Positions 35,201-48,893 of a stretch of DNA of 64,000 bases are shown piece by piece. Source of the DNA: Pterois miles (taxonomy: Eukaryota; Chordata; Actinopteri; Perciformes; Scorpaenidae). Position numbers and translations under genes: made by a program. The stretch covers positions 15,027,501 through 15,091,500 of the forward strand of contig CAMQGK010000327.1 in the NCBI GenBank assembly GCA_947000775.1. The letters are read 5' to 3'. Positions within the stretch are counted from its first letter, which is position 1, and every line of letters begins with the position of its first letter. The notes under the pieces are model-generated. The model ran no database searches and had not been told where the DNA came from. It saw nothing but the letters and a program-made list of their open reading frames with translations.

Positions 35201-37453
35201 TCAAACAGCATGTTTTATTCTTTTTATTTCTCTCATATTCTTTTGAAAATTATTTCAACAGACACAAGCTGCTGCAGGTTGTGTGTTGCGGTGTGTGTTG
35301 GCATATTAATGTGTGTGGAATGTTAATATACTTGTGTGTCTAATGTTAGGAAATATTGTGTGCAGTGTTTGTTGGAAAATACAGCCTGTTCTGTCATTAA
35401 CAAAAGAATTAAATGGGAGACGCTTTTCTGTAGTTATGCATAAAAATTCAAGTTTTAGCACTTAATCTTTTATTTCAGTGTCAAACTCAGGAGTCGTGGT
35501 TAAAGGGAATTTTCAGTGATTATTAACATCACATTATATTCCCTTGCATGCAGTTTTGTGTTCCAGCTCATTCGTGGTGTCTGCTTAAATAGTGAGACAG
35601 AATATCGTCCACCTCTCCACCGGTGCCTGGTGGCTTTCTTGCCTTTTCTTTTTTTGTGTTATCTAGGAGCATAATCAAGGACTATAAATAACAACACAAA
35701 GCTTTTGTTTGTCTTGCTATAGCACTGAATGAGTTGTAGAATGAGAGATTAGCGTGAAGGTGCACGGAGTCTGTGACAGCGTTCAGGCGACGTGTGTGTT
35801 AAGCCAAATTATCTTTTAACATTTAAAACGAGCGTCTTCTCCTCACCATTGAATCTATCAGCTCCATTCAGTCCTGTCAGCTTTGACTGAGGCCTGTGCT
35901 ATTCATGTCCAACTGCCTATGTAAACAGAAACGTGTTGTCGTGACGGTGTGTGTGTGTGTGTGTCTGAGCCGCAGCTTTTTAAACTGAGGTTTCCACAAT
36001 ACTCCCTCTCTGTTGTCTATTTTCTTTTTTTTTTTTTCTGTCCATGTCACACACATTCTCCGTATCGCGAACACTCAGTCAGACCTACGGAGGATCAGTC
36101 ATGCTAGAGGTCGTCTATGGGCCGACTTGACATTGTTGTCTATAAGCTGCTTTGGAGCGAGAGGAGAAGTTTAAAGGACAATTCCAAATAGTTTGTACAA
36201 GAAAAGGCTTTCACACATTATAGCTTGGTGTCAGTGAACCAGGCTTTTGTGCGGAAGGGGGAGGGTGTCAATTCCTCCTCGGTCCAACCCTTTCCAAATG
36301 TGAATAGAAACTGCAATTGATTTGCTAATGATAGAGTATTCACTCTTAATAAGATGGATATAACAACCTTGTCCTTCTCAATATTGGAATGTTTGGAGGA
36401 AAATTGGCTTCCTAAATTGATTAAACTGAAGATGAACCGGAGCCAGCCGTGCAGGATGTTGTTTTATGCTGCGGAAAGATGATTTCAGATAAATATGATA
36501 CAGCTGTTTGTGTCAGTTTTTGTTGCTTGAAATTGTTGAGGCTAACCAAATTATGATTATTGAATGATATGCTCAATCTTTTATTAAATGAATCTGAATG
36601 TAATCAATGCTCTCGGGAAGCACTCTCCTCGTCTCGGTGGAGGATGCCTGGCTCAGACTGCCAATGTCAGTGTCTCCTTTTAATACAATGTTTTTAAATT
36701 CACTTTCACAGGATTTAATTTTACAGTGAAATTCATATTGTATTTTGCCTGCATCGACTTTCTGTGTGTGTAGCATTTCCATTAATTTTTATTTGGCTTT
36801 AACTTTTTTTATTATTATTTTTAAATAGTGTGTGATTGTATTTTGTAAGGAGAATTTTATTCTCAGGTCATTTTTATTCTATAGTTGAAAACAGCCAAAT
36901 TTTAAATGCTATATATTATTGCTTGAGTTGTCAGCTTAAAGTGATTAAGTAATTGGTTGGTTGTTTTCTTTAAAACAACATTATTATATTTTATTTCTCA
37001 CTTTTTTTTCCCCTCCTTTCGTACATCCAACATGCTGTAGCATGCAGTACTGGCTGGTGTCATTTTAATACTGTATGATTTATGTTTTCTATGTTTATTT
37101 CTCCAAACTGAACCACATCTGCTATATCATAACTAAAAAACCCTGCACCATTTGACATTACACTTCCCCGTCAAATTATTCCCCATCAAACTTACATTTA
37201 CACTCTTGTGGCTTGTTAAAAATCATTTCTTAGTTCATAATGATATGACAATAATAACGACTGTCGTTTGGGACGTGCTGTGTATGTGACACAAATGGCT
37301 TATAAATCCAGATGTGACTGGCTGTAATGAGCAGCTGTTGATGATAATCCAGCTGATAAATGACTTTTAGGAGCTCTAAACCCTTCGGCTCCAGTTTCTC
37401 CGCATGTAGAGTTTAATTTGAACATGACATCATGAGATGTAATGAAATATCAG
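32275..37453. other. intergenic DNA, no gene recognised
   Basis: Long AT-rich stretch with poly-A (33,520-33,533), a short TG run (35,946-35,963) and a poly-T near 36,025-36,038. A segment at 33,840-33,890 (TTTCAGTCTGTCAGACC, CTTCATCAG) resembles a dispersed teleost repeat, but I cannot bound it. The stretch 36,290-36,790 is repeat-free and rich in homeodomain-like AT motifs. Confidence 0.5.
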
Positions 37454-37576
37454 GGAGCGGTGTGGTAGCTTAGTGTACCAGCCACATATATTCACAGTGA
37501 ATGTTGATTGAAACCCAGGGCATGGCCTCCCTCTCCCTCCACCGGTTTTCTATTTAATAAAACAGGAAAAAATGGC
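37454..37576 (+). mobile_element. probable tRNA-headed SINE fragment
   Basis: A tRNA-like head (GCGGTGTGGTAGCTTAGTG, then a B-box-like TTGATTGAAACCC) is followed by a CT-rich segment and a TATTTAATAAAA tail with AAAAATGGC. This is the order seen in a common teleost SINE. The boxes have diverged and no clear target duplication was found. Confidence 0.45.
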
Positions 37577-40500
37577 ATTTAAATTATGCTGTGAACACAA
37601 TCTGTGGCCTTTTTTGTCCGTGGGCTTGCTGTGCTGGTCATAATGCTTGGCGGTAATGGTGTGATGAATACAGTGCAAGAAATCTCAGCATGATTTTACA
37701 GGTAGATCTCAACACTAGCATGCCACACAGCTGTACTGTGGCTTTCAGCTGTTTCTGAGTCCCAGACCCTCAACAGCAGTGTGCTGCCTCTCTGTCTGCA
37801 CAGGATAGAGTGCGGGATGGAGGACTTTTACCATGGCAACCACTAATGCAGTATAGATGCCGGGGCTGAGCCTTGGCTACCGTTAATACAGGATTCATGG
37901 AAGGCAGGTGAAATGTCATCCAGGCTGTTGCTTTAAATGAGCAGTAGTGCTTTTGATGTCTAGTGTGGTCAACAGTAAATCCCACTTGGCTCTGCTGTGG
38001 AAATGAGCTTCCTGTATTAGTTCAGCATCCTTTCTCTTCTGTTTCCTTTCAGTGGTTTCTAGATGACAAATGAATTTCTCCACAACATGGCTTCCTATAT
38101 TGCCTTATAGCACCAGTTCATGTCAGCTCTGCCAATATTGTCAAGTGTCTCCTTCACATTGTTTCCTATATCGGCTTATACTGCCCAATCCTCATAATCC
38201 CACTGTAGTCTGAGTCAAATATCTGCTTCCTGCAGTGTCCTCTCACCTCCTTCTAGGATGTGATTTCTGTATCCTCCACGTTCTCCTGGATTACAACTGG
38301 GCAACTTTGAAAAAGTGACACCTAACAGGTTAGCATGGAGTTTTGATTAAAGTAACTTTCTGGTTGACAACTTATCGTGTTTTTGCCGCCGTCAGAAAAA
38401 AAAGTGTGACAGTTTCACCGCGGTACATTCTGTGGTGAATAAGGTGATGTTTAGATGATGCAATGTTTGCATGGCATGTGTAAAAGAAATTCACAGTGAG
38501 TGCACTGAAACATGCAAGTGGAGCAAACTAAATAAAATCACATTTATATATGGAGGTAGTGCTGCTTAATAGTTGATCTAAAGATAATTAATCCATATTT
38601 TTGAATATATTATGTTCACAGACTGTTTTATATTGTACTTGGAAAAGAGTGCTGCAGGGATGATGTCTTTTTTTTTTGCCAACCAGGAAGTTAGTATCGC
38701 ACTGTTCCTTCAACAAAAAGCCAAGACAGACCTTATTTCAGGTGTCTAAGTAAAAACCCATACAAAAAAAAAACACTGACTTCAAGACAAGGGAACCGTG
38801 AAGTGCTAAAATACTAACTCATTTACAGGTTTTAGGACTCATTCCTGCAGCACCATGTACGCTAGACCTCCTTTGTCTCATTTTGCCCATCTAAATCTGT
38901 GAAATCTAATATTATCTTCATAACCAACATGGATATATTACCTTGAGAAATAAATACAGCATGCATTCACAGATTGAGACATCTACGACTCTTGAAAAGA
39001 AATAATGTTTGCTTTTCCCTGCTGTGTGAAAGCCATTTTTCAAGAAGGCCGTAAGTCACAACCCTCTACACGAGAGCGTTAGTCCAAAACAAACATTGCT
39101 TCCATGTGGCCCTGTCTTTAGCGCTTCCCTGACCTGCGCTGCTGCTGTGTGCGTGTGTCCCTGTGTGTTGGGGTGTGTTTGTTTTGTCTGCCCCTATCTA
39201 TAGCTCTGTCCTGCCCCTTTCTTTCACAGTTAGAGAAAGGAACCACACCCCTCAGGCCTGGGCCTAGTCTATGTGTGTGTGGCGTTTCGCTCTCTTGGGA
39301 TTTGGGGATTTTCTACCGCAGTCTGTGTTCCTCTGCAATAGCTACACAACATCAAATACATGTACATCTGTATAATAAAAAACACAGGAAGTTCTGTAGA
39401 AGGTATAACATGCATTATATAAAGGTACACAGGTGTACAGTATATACAGTATACACAGTACTATATCCTTTCCTGCTCTTTCTGCACACAGTATACGCAC
39501 ATCTATAGGAGGTTTTAAAGGAAGCACAGTTAAAGATAGAAGTATGCCAATATGTCAGTAAAAGAGAACACACAGACATAAGACTGGGTACACACATACA
39601 GTATGTAAACACATCCGAGTTGGTTTTAGCCAATAAGAGTAGAGCTTGAATGTGACCTGTGCTTTCCTTGTGAATATTAACCCCCAGGGAGAGCAAAACC
39701 TCCTTGTTTGTATGTATTTATGTGTGTGTTATTTCTGTTATCCAGCGTGCTGTGTTATCGTGGGCTTGTGCTCTGTTTGGTAAGAGCTCAGCAGAAGGCT
39801 CACACACACACGCAGCTTCCTCATAAGCATGCATTAAGCCGGATGAGTGCACAAGTCAGGATAATTGTTGGTTTTGTCAAGGTGTGTGTGTGTGCGGTGC
39901 AAGCAAGTAGCATGTATGCAATCCCCAATGCATGGCTTGCTTATGCTAATTTTTAATCTGCTTTAGCACATTTCAGCTTTAAAACTATAAGACACACATG
40001 GAAACCACAGTGTTTGACTATTTATTCAGTCAATATTAAAATCCTGACAATGTTTTAATGCGAGAATGTTGTCAGACCAGTTTCATGGATAAGTTATGAA
40101 AGATGAAGGCCTCCTCTTCACCCAGGGAACAGATTTATACTATTAGCTGATTACTTTCAGTGTGTTGACCTGCACGGTGCATGATGTTGGATAGCAGCCA
40201 AATATGACCAGCAAAGATGCACAATAATTCAGTCAGTATGGAAAATACATCTAGAAGTCAATCTCTACATGTCCTACATTGCAGGTTAGCATTAATGCAT
40301 TTTTTGACTACTTAGAATAATTGTATTGTAAATGAAGACAACTTTATACTGCCTGCACCACATTTATTCACATACAAATTTGTCATTACAATTACAGTGT
40401 GCTTTCCTATTTCCTAGAGTATGCTGTCTTGACATCCTTACCAATCTGCATTTATCAATAAATTGCAGGTGTAAACACTGTGAACTCCTCCAGCTGCCAT

Positions 40501-42114
40501 GATGGAGCGTGAATCCAGCTGGAAGAACGAGCGCTGTGTGGTCTCCCTGAAGTGGTGCAACTCTGGGTCATTGGAGAGCCACAGCGTGTTTGGGAACAGA
40601 GCAGTCTGTGTTATTTCAGCACAGCCTGTTGGATGAAGGGCCATTTCACAGGCATTATGGATTAATCTTTGGCAGGATCTCTTCAGGATCAAACAAAAAA
40701 TGGATGTTTAACCTCATGTGTCCTAGAGCTAAGAGGGGTCTTGTGAAAACCAGGATAGAGAGGTTTTAATCTAACCCACATCTGGTTAAACATCACATAC
40801 TTGTAAATTTATTTGAACTGACTCCTTTATGGAAAGATGAAAATATAGAGTGTACACATCCTTCCTCAGGCGAGTGTTATTAAATTCATAACATTATGTC
40901 CCACTAATATAACACTCAGTGAAAAAGATAGATAGACTCTACTACGCTTCCCCAAACAAACAAACAACCTTTTAAGACATTTCAGCAAGCCATGCAATCA
41001 CCTGTTGTCCTGTTCAGGTAAAAAAGTGACCTTTTCAAATGTACAGCTGTATTTATTACTCCACATTGTTGTTCATACAAGCAACACATAAACACAGATT
41101 CACAGCTGCATCTCTTCCCTCACTTTTTATAAACCTTTTGTTACATTGGACTGAGTGTAGAAATATTACCAAGTTCAGTTTGACAGTAGCAGCGATTGGT
41201 GCAATTATACATTTTTCTTGCAGAAATGATTGTATGTACAAAATAAATAAATAAAGCGATATAGGTCTGGAGATGTGATGTTTATATAATAAATTCCTTG
41301 TTAACAATTACATAAAAACCGATGCTACTTATCAAAACTTTGCATTGATGGTTTGTTTTAGGCACATATTCACAGATTAGACTTCGGGAGCATTTTCACA
41401 AACAGTAAATCAGATTATTAACCCTGTGCTCTTAATCCAGATCCAGTGGTCACAGAGGAATAAACAGTATGACTCTGACTCTGACTTTATTGTAACTTAA
41501 GTCCGCAGTGTTGCACCACGTCTTGAAACACTGTCACACCCCCACTGTCGTCATTTAAAGGGACATTTTTTCACATGATTTATTCATTGGGCTTGTGTTA
41601 TAAGTACAGGCACTGTGTGACAGAAATAGCATACAGTTTGGATTAATAATAAATGTATCACAGAGACTTTGAAAGGTCTGTAAACAGTTTGCTTTATGAT
41701 GGTTTAACACAGTTTCATCAAGCAAAACTCTACAACATGTACACTATAAATACACTGGGAGGGAAAAGTCTGCCCAGTCTCTACTCTAATATGTGCCTCT
41801 TTTGATGCTTGTGTTGCACTGGTAAATTCAAGGTGAGAAACAATGAACTTGATATTAATCATAATAACCAGCTACATTTTCAGAATAGCTTTGAAAGTGT
41901 AATATTCCTAGAAATGGTGTAGGTTCGGTAAGCTCTATTTTTCACAGAAAGAAACTTGTTTTATGAAGAAACTCACAAGCACACTGTCACACAAGAGAGT
42001 GCACCACTCTTAAGATCACCATCTAACAACCATGATTATGTTCTCTCTATTCAGATATAGTTTTCATGATACATTTTTTTGCACCCAAAGACACAATCTT
42101 TAGTGTTTGATGTA
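37577..42114. other. intergenic DNA, no gene recognised
   Basis: Unique AT-rich DNA. The more balanced-composition patch at 40,480-40,690 is open for roughly 45 codons on plus and 84 on minus, but neither translation is recognisable. Confidence 0.5.
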
Positions 42115-42250
42115 CAGGAACAAGGACCTGCTGAAGGGCGACAGTACTGAGAGGAGAATACTGTTCATCTCTTATTCAACTCCAGCCATATTTGAAATGT
42201 AGACTTCTGGTTACCAGCCTGTCTCCTAACCATTACACTACCTCCCCACT
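42115..42250 (-). mobile_element. tRNA-headed SINE fragment, minus strand
   Basis: Read on the minus strand, GGGGAGGTAGTGTAATGGTT supplies a tRNA-like A box. It is followed by GGTAACCAGAAG, a decayed B-box region and a block with CTCTCAGTACTGTCGCCCTT, an order typical of teleost SINE heads. The 3' part is missing or too diverged to bound. Confidence 0.5.
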
Positions 42251-43979
42251 GAAGTGTGTTTTGGAATATAATTAAAATATCTGCAACCCACAGTGTTATC
42301 TTGTTTTCTTTAAGTCACTACATGTGCCATGATTTGTGCCATGAGCACACTCCTGTGAAGTCATGTGACGACATGAACTGGGCCATTTGACTTCACAAAT
42401 TATGGCTATATATTAAACTGACTGACAGCAGTAATTCCCACAGCGGTTTAAAAGCCATTCAAAATAAAATCAATCATTCTCAGTTGCCGTAATGTGCCCA
42501 TGGTGCAATCTAATGACGCAGGGTGGTTGTCATTTGGGGTGATGTGTCACATTTTGTGTATACTGGCTGTGTTGGTGTAATTCATGTATATCCCAACCAA
42601 GGACTGTTGCATTGACTGTTTTGAATTAAAGTTTGGCTTTCAGTGAAATATTCCACTCACATACTGTAAATAATGGTTAATGAAATAGCCTGTAGGCAGA
42701 TGACATGAGAGGGGTTTACCTTTGTTTGCTCATGACATTGCTAGCAGTAGAATGAAGGGATAGCACATTACCTGCTCTCCACCTTTCATAACACAGAGAT
42801 TAAGGGACCAAACACTGACTAGAGGACTTGTGATGCATATTTAAATATGTGGCCCATCCTCTAACTTACTTATTATTGAGCCAAATAGAAAGTCATCGGA
42901 AAATTAATAGCCACAACTCTGTGATCTCAGAATAAAGGGGAGATCACACTACTCACTTGAAGGACCTCGGCTATGCCCATAGATCACTAATAATTTTAAT
43001 GACTGAATCTGTTTTTTAATGAAATCAAGAAAAATGATTAATCTAACTCAAACATGTTTTGAAGAAGTAATCCTTTTAGCAATGCATGCATTGTTTGATA
43101 AATTAAGTCTAATAGTCTGATCCTCTCCCACTCAAAGTATGAAAACATTAGTGATGAATCACTTCCTTGAAGTATTTCCTTAGCGCATGAGATCTGATCT
43201 GATTCACAAACATAACAATGTCTATTTCACTTATCAACAAGGAATCTGACAAATCACTGACTCACAAATTCATCTCTAAGACAAGGTGCCCCAACCTGCT
43301 GAGTGACTTTTTCTTTGCCTTTAAGCCTAATCATGCCGTTGTCTTTATGAAGCTCATAGTCTGCTTGCTGAACTTACACATGTAGGCTACAATAACTATT
43401 AAAAAGTGTATTAACTATCCAAGTGTCGATTGATTGACTGGCAATGTAATAAAAATGCATCTCCTCGTTGAGTTTTTGTTGTATGTAGTGTTTATTATGG
43501 TGTTTTATTGAACATAATTTGACCCCTGACATCACCTAGATTTTGGGTTAATTAAAAAATGTATGGTAGGGCAAATGAAACCCAGATATTGTCTCTTGGG
43601 ACTGTCTTACATTTCTCTGTTCATCACCGATAGTGTTGACTTGTTTTTAAATCTGTGGAGTTATTTGTTTGTCTGGAGCAGGAGACAACTGATGGTGATG
43701 TTTGCAGTCAAACTCTCGCTGTCTCACCGTGTACAGGTGAAGGAAATAAAGCGCTTTTTCACAATCCGAGAGGTTTAACTTGGGAAAGAATCGGATTTGC
43801 CTTTTGTAGTCCGCCGGAACTTCATTCAATTGTGTATTCATACTCGTGCTGTAGACATTGATTTAGACTTGCTTTACTTTATTAAATCCATTAAAATTCA
43901 CAACCAACGCGTGTAGCTATTATGAAGGGTAAATATACGCGGAGATGCGAAAGAATGACATGAATTAAAGATTAATCAG
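42251..43979. other. ctnnb1 upstream region, no gene recognised
   Basis: Unique DNA 0.1-1.8 kb upstream of the promoter. It contains the perfect 10-bp inverted repeat TGTGAAGTCA/TGACTTCACA at 42,354-42,363 and 42,388-42,397 around a TGACG. The two overlapping open frames at 43,563-43,861 are short and unrecognised. Confidence 0.45.
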
Positions 43980-44075
43980 ACTTTAGTCTCTATTTTATTG
44001 GAGCGCACGGCAGGATATGTGACCGCTGGAGGTGTTCTCCGGTCTATATAGAGGCGCCGCCATCTTACATTTTCC
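43980..44075 (+). promoter_or_regulatory. ctnnb1: ctnnb1 core promoter
   Basis: An inverted CCAAT box (ATTGG, 43,997-44,001), a TATATA element (44,045-44,050) and a YY1-type site (GCCGCCATCTTA, 44,056-44,067) stand in order. CpG density rises around them. Distance from the TATA element puts transcription start near 44,070-44,080. As I recall, the human CTNNB1 first exon also has a TATAA followed by a GGCGCCATTTT motif, so the arrangement looks conserved. The exact start is inferred, not seen. Confidence 0.65.
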
Positions 44076-44236
44076 AGTCTTTGCTGTTCCGGCCAAGTCA
44101 TTGTCGACTGACTGCGGAGGGAGTGGACGAGGGCTCCCCGCTGACGCTCGCCTTCACATTATCCTCGACTTTTTCCATTTCTGAGTGGTTTTTACTCTCC
44201 AGGATCCGAGTGGACGGGCTTGCTGTGTTGACAAGG
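44075..44236 (+). other. ctnnb1: ctnnb1 exon 1 (5'UTR)
   Basis: Non-coding first exon predicted from the TATA box to the donor at 44,237 (AAGG|GTAGGC). It is CpG-rich and contains no ATG, so no upstream open frame precedes the main start. The left border is approximate. The donor is my best choice and other GT sites nearby are possible. Confidence 0.55.
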
Positions 44237-47200
44237 GTAGGCTTCAACATTCAAACTATCGGCTCCACTCAGTTTCTCCCTCTTTTCTCTTGTCCGGCTC
44301 CCCCCTGAATGCCAGCAGGAATGGAGACGGTTGTTGTGTGCGGGCCGGCTGGGATGCTGCTACCGCAGCTAGCGAGCCAGCTGCTTTCACGGCAGATATT
44401 TGGGATATGCCAGCCATTGCCTTATGGGAACATACCTATTTTAAAGACGACATTCATTGACTTTATGGTAGCGCGTTTGGTGTTGGGTAACCTAGACGGT
44501 AGTTAACACTTAGCTAGATGTGTGTCATTGCCTTACAGTTTATTCGGGGTTTGGGAGTAAACGCCGATGTGGGTCCTCGCTTGTTTGAATAGTTACCGAG
44601 CGCTAGCTACGGTTAGTTAGCTAAACTACTATTAGCCCACTTTGTGCTGCTGGCCACATTCCACTGTCCTGACTCACGTTTGCTCGACTTGAGTTTCGCC
44701 TTTTGGTCGGTTGTTGCAGCTGGTTTAACGTTAAGTTAGCCGAGCAGACACTTAATGTGGGATGAACATATGCGTGTGTGAGGCTCGGTATATCGTGGCC
44801 ATGTTTCAGCTCAAACGTTGCATGTTAAAACTAAAGTCGCTAAAACTGATGAAGTACGCTAGGTTAACGCTAACCGTCCCCCCAAAGTTTAACTCGGAAC
44901 TTATGAAAACAAAAAAACAAAGATATTTGTTAAATGGAGCTCGAGTCGCCCCAAAGTCATAGTAATGGTTTATATATAAGTTTTAGGTGAAGGAGCCGTG
45001 AGAGTGTGTTTTCCACTCGTCCTTTTAAACAAAGACCGACAAATTCCTCTCAGCCGTTGTGCTTTGGGAGGAAGACGAGGAGGAGCCACAGTGTGAAATT
45101 TGAGCCAGTGGTGTTGGAAAGTCAGGGGCAGCCAGCAGCTGTGGGAGAGGGGGCGCACACTATTATTTGGATAGTTGGTAAATGTTAAACTGTTATTAAT
45201 GTTATATTTGGTGTTTACTTCCCCATACGGTTTCTTTGCACGGCCAGATGTTTGTTTGGCCGCTGGAGCAGGCGGGTCACTAACGCTGCTTGAGAAAGTT
45301 GCTGCTTTTCGCCCTCCTGCTCACACTGAAAACAAGCGATATGATGGCTTCAGCTGGTTAAATAACTGTGATTTTTGTGGCACAAGATGATTTTCCACGC
45401 CGTTTTATTATGTTTTGGTTTTAGTGGAAATAATTAAATTGAGATGGAGAGATTAAACTGTGGGTGGAGGGGGGATGTTGACGGCTCATCCAGCGGCACC
45501 AGGGGTTTTTAGTCTCGGGAGCTCTGCAAGTAAACTGGTTTATTTTAAATAATCAGAACACGAGGTTAGGTTTTACACAATTACTCCACAAATACCATTA
45601 GTGTCTTGCGTTTTCATGCCTTGTAAATCACCGCATTGTCTTATGGCTTGTTTTAAAATGGGTTATGTTTGTGTCTTTCTGCGGTGCCTCAGTGAAATCC
45701 CCGATCAGATTACACAACGGAACAAAAAACTCATAAACCTGTCACTTTGTCAGCAAAATTTTCTTCAAACGGTGCATAAACATTTTAACGACGGAAGCGT
45801 AGGTGTAGACGACATCTGGGGCCGGTAGTGGTATTTTTTGAGGTAATACATATGCAAGATGAGCATTACCATGAACGTTTCCAGTGGTGTTACCATTGCC
45901 TAATGCTGTAATTTTTCTCTTTCTGATGAGCCACCTATTTGTCCGTATTTACGTGGTAATTTTATGCAACTTGTAAGTCTGGCAAATTTTTAAATGTATG
46001 AACTTGGTGTTCCTTTAGTTATTTTTCAGAAATATTTCCCTTCTCACAAAGAGGCAAACATCTAAATTATTCCACACAATTAACATCTTTTGGCAATTAC
46101 ATCTTTTAAGGATTTGTATGTGTTTTTGTACTACTGTAAAACCTTATTAATTCCCCCCCTTTAAATATATAAGGGAGAAGTCGTCATCATGTGGAAGTTG
46201 CACCTGGAGCTCTTGTTTCTCTATGGGCATCCATCAGTTCGCAGTTAAACCACGGACCAAACACTGCAGCGGCTTCAGGCATTGAGCTCATTGTATTGTT
46301 GGCAGCCAACAGTGAGTGCTGCTGACCCTGCACATTACATGGCTAACACTGAAGCCCATGGCAGCTCCTCTCTCTCTGCTGGTGCCGATAATACAGCTTG
46401 TTTAGGTCATAAACTCATGGATGTATTGAACTCTGGGCTTTTTTTTACTGGGCTGTGCAGGAGTTTAGATGGATTTAGCTGTTTTGAAGTCCTGATCTCA
46501 TTAAATACATTTTTAACCCATGCACAATGCATTTCCTCGAACAAATTCATTTAGCATGTCATTTAAATGCCACCGTATGCTAGGAAGAGGCTGTAGATTG
46601 AGCCATAAATGTCTGCAGGCCAAAAGAGTATGAAATGAAATTTAGCGGAAGTGTGTTTCATAAACTGATTATTTTTTTAAAATGGAAAATGATAGTGTCG
46701 TCTTTCCACTAGGTAAACCTCCAGGCTCACCTGATCTCACTTTGTGGCTCAAATTTGCTGACAGAATGGCTTTCTTTTTCTTTGCATTGAGAGGAAATTA
46801 GGTTTAGATGCTTTGAATTCCAGCTGTTAATAAATAGGTATTATTATTTTCAAACCTCCTGTGATTGGTTAATTCAGCGATGGAACTGACGATTTATTTT
46901 AGTGTTCCTGTGTTTGCAATTTAGATTTTTCTTTCATTGAAGATGTTAAGAAATGCAAGATTTCCCACATAGATTACAGATTTCTTTCACACTTGCCTCT
47001 GATGCCTTCACATAAGTGGTTAAACTTGGTCATATTAGACTGTGTAGGTGTCACCGTGGACTGTAAGAGCCTTCTGGTCATGTCTTCTTTTGTTTGTTTG
47101 TGGGTTTGGTAGTTGATAGTTGTCAGGCTTTTTGTCTAATCCAGTGGCAAGATCTACATGTGGAAAAATCTGATGGTTCAGAGGTGCCTACATTGTATGC

Positions 47201-48893
47201 AAGACTAATCAAGTCACTTGCAGGACATTTGTTCATGGTTGAAATGTTACTTTCTTAATTTTCATATATTATAAATTTCTGCCTTTGTGTTACTATCATG
47301 TAGGGAGTGTTTTCATTGTTAATTTAATCTATTTTCTTGACATCAATTATCAATTAGTTGTTTGGAAATGGAGAAAAATGTCGATCAGTGTTTCCTAAAG
47401 CCCAAGATGATGTCCTCAAACATCTTGTTTTGTCCACAACTCAGAGATGTTCAGTTTACCATCATAGAGGAGTAAAGAAACCAGAAAATATTCACATTTA
47501 AAAAGTTGGAATCATTTTGATGTTATTTTTCTGAAAAACTGCTCAAACTGATTAATTGATTATCAAAATAGTTTGTGATTAATAGTTGACAGCTAATCTT
47601 CGATTACCACGTTTTTCCTTACTGTATTCAGGGCAGTGAAACAGACTGAAGAGCTCTATTCCTGGCCGTCCGGTTCTCTGCTGGAAGAGTAAGGTTGTCA
47701 TTTGAGTGTTGACCTGAGACAGAAGTGCTGTGATTACACGTCACTTCTTAGGGCTTTGTGTGCCTGTGAGCTGCACATTACTCACCATCTACATTTACAT
47801 TTGTATGTGCCAAAAAGATAACATACCTGTTAGATGAATCCGTACGTATGACTCTTTATACCTCATTTCATCCCACATACTGCTTAAGACTCATCTGACT
47901 CACGCAACTGGTGTGTCTGTCATTAGTCATCTGGTTTCAATTGTATGGCTTTTAACTGGACTAGGCTCAACTCTACATATTGGATTTCACATCTGGCTTC
48001 AAAGAAACCTCTGGTTCAGATTTTTGCGGCCAGGCTGCTAGCTTGATATCAAGGAACTCTTACTGTAATGACTTTTTTGTTTTAACGGTCATAATCTGAC
48101 TTTAGGGTAAGGCTGCCATTTGTGTCTCCCAATTGGAGACCAGACTGTGCTTGTTTGCCCATCAAAAAAACTATCACTGACTCAGCTTCCAAAGCCAGAT
48201 GTTAAGACCCACATTTTCCACCAGTGTGAATGATAAATGGTTCCACTGTGCGCTTTGATTGTATGTTTGATTTTTATGCAGCCTTGTATGGGACATATGG
48301 ATCCCATTAGGGCAGGGCTAGGTTATGTGAGGGCAGGCCTGCTAAGCTTGGGAGGATGGTGTGTGAACAGTGAATTTGCATTGGTGCTTTGTGGTTAGAA
48401 GCAGCAGTCTTGGAGTCTGTCTCCAGATTGTGTTTTAATGACAGCGGAGCCAGGGTGGTGTGGGTATGAGAGGAGGGAAGTAATACAGGGCAGTAGTTTA
48501 GTTATCCATGAGTGTATCTGCATATTGGCAGCCATTTAACTCTACAAACTCCTACACATTCACTGGCACTCGTAGCAGACTGAGTTCTTACCAGATGCCT
48601 GGCTGCTGCGTATGTTACGTCCACTTCTGTCTTTGTGCTTCATCATTTGCTTCAATGATATTCTTCTTTAGGACAACATATATGGAGTGTTTTCTGGCAG
48701 GATATTCGAAAGCCCCCTGGAAAAGGCTATCACACCTGTAGAGCAAACTGCAGTGGTGTACTTGGGCTGTTTGTTAGCATAAGCTCCTCAAGCGGAGTGT
48801 GTTGAATCCTTGCAGGACACTCAAACAGCTAGCAGAGACTAAAGATCAGTAAGGACTTTTTAAAGGGTAGATTTCAACATTGATTTTGTTTTC

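Noticed and set aside
42251..44075. TCF/LEF sites suggesting autoregulation of ctnnb1
   Set aside because: CTTTGTT-type matches occur, but such short motifs are expected by chance and I saw no cluster.
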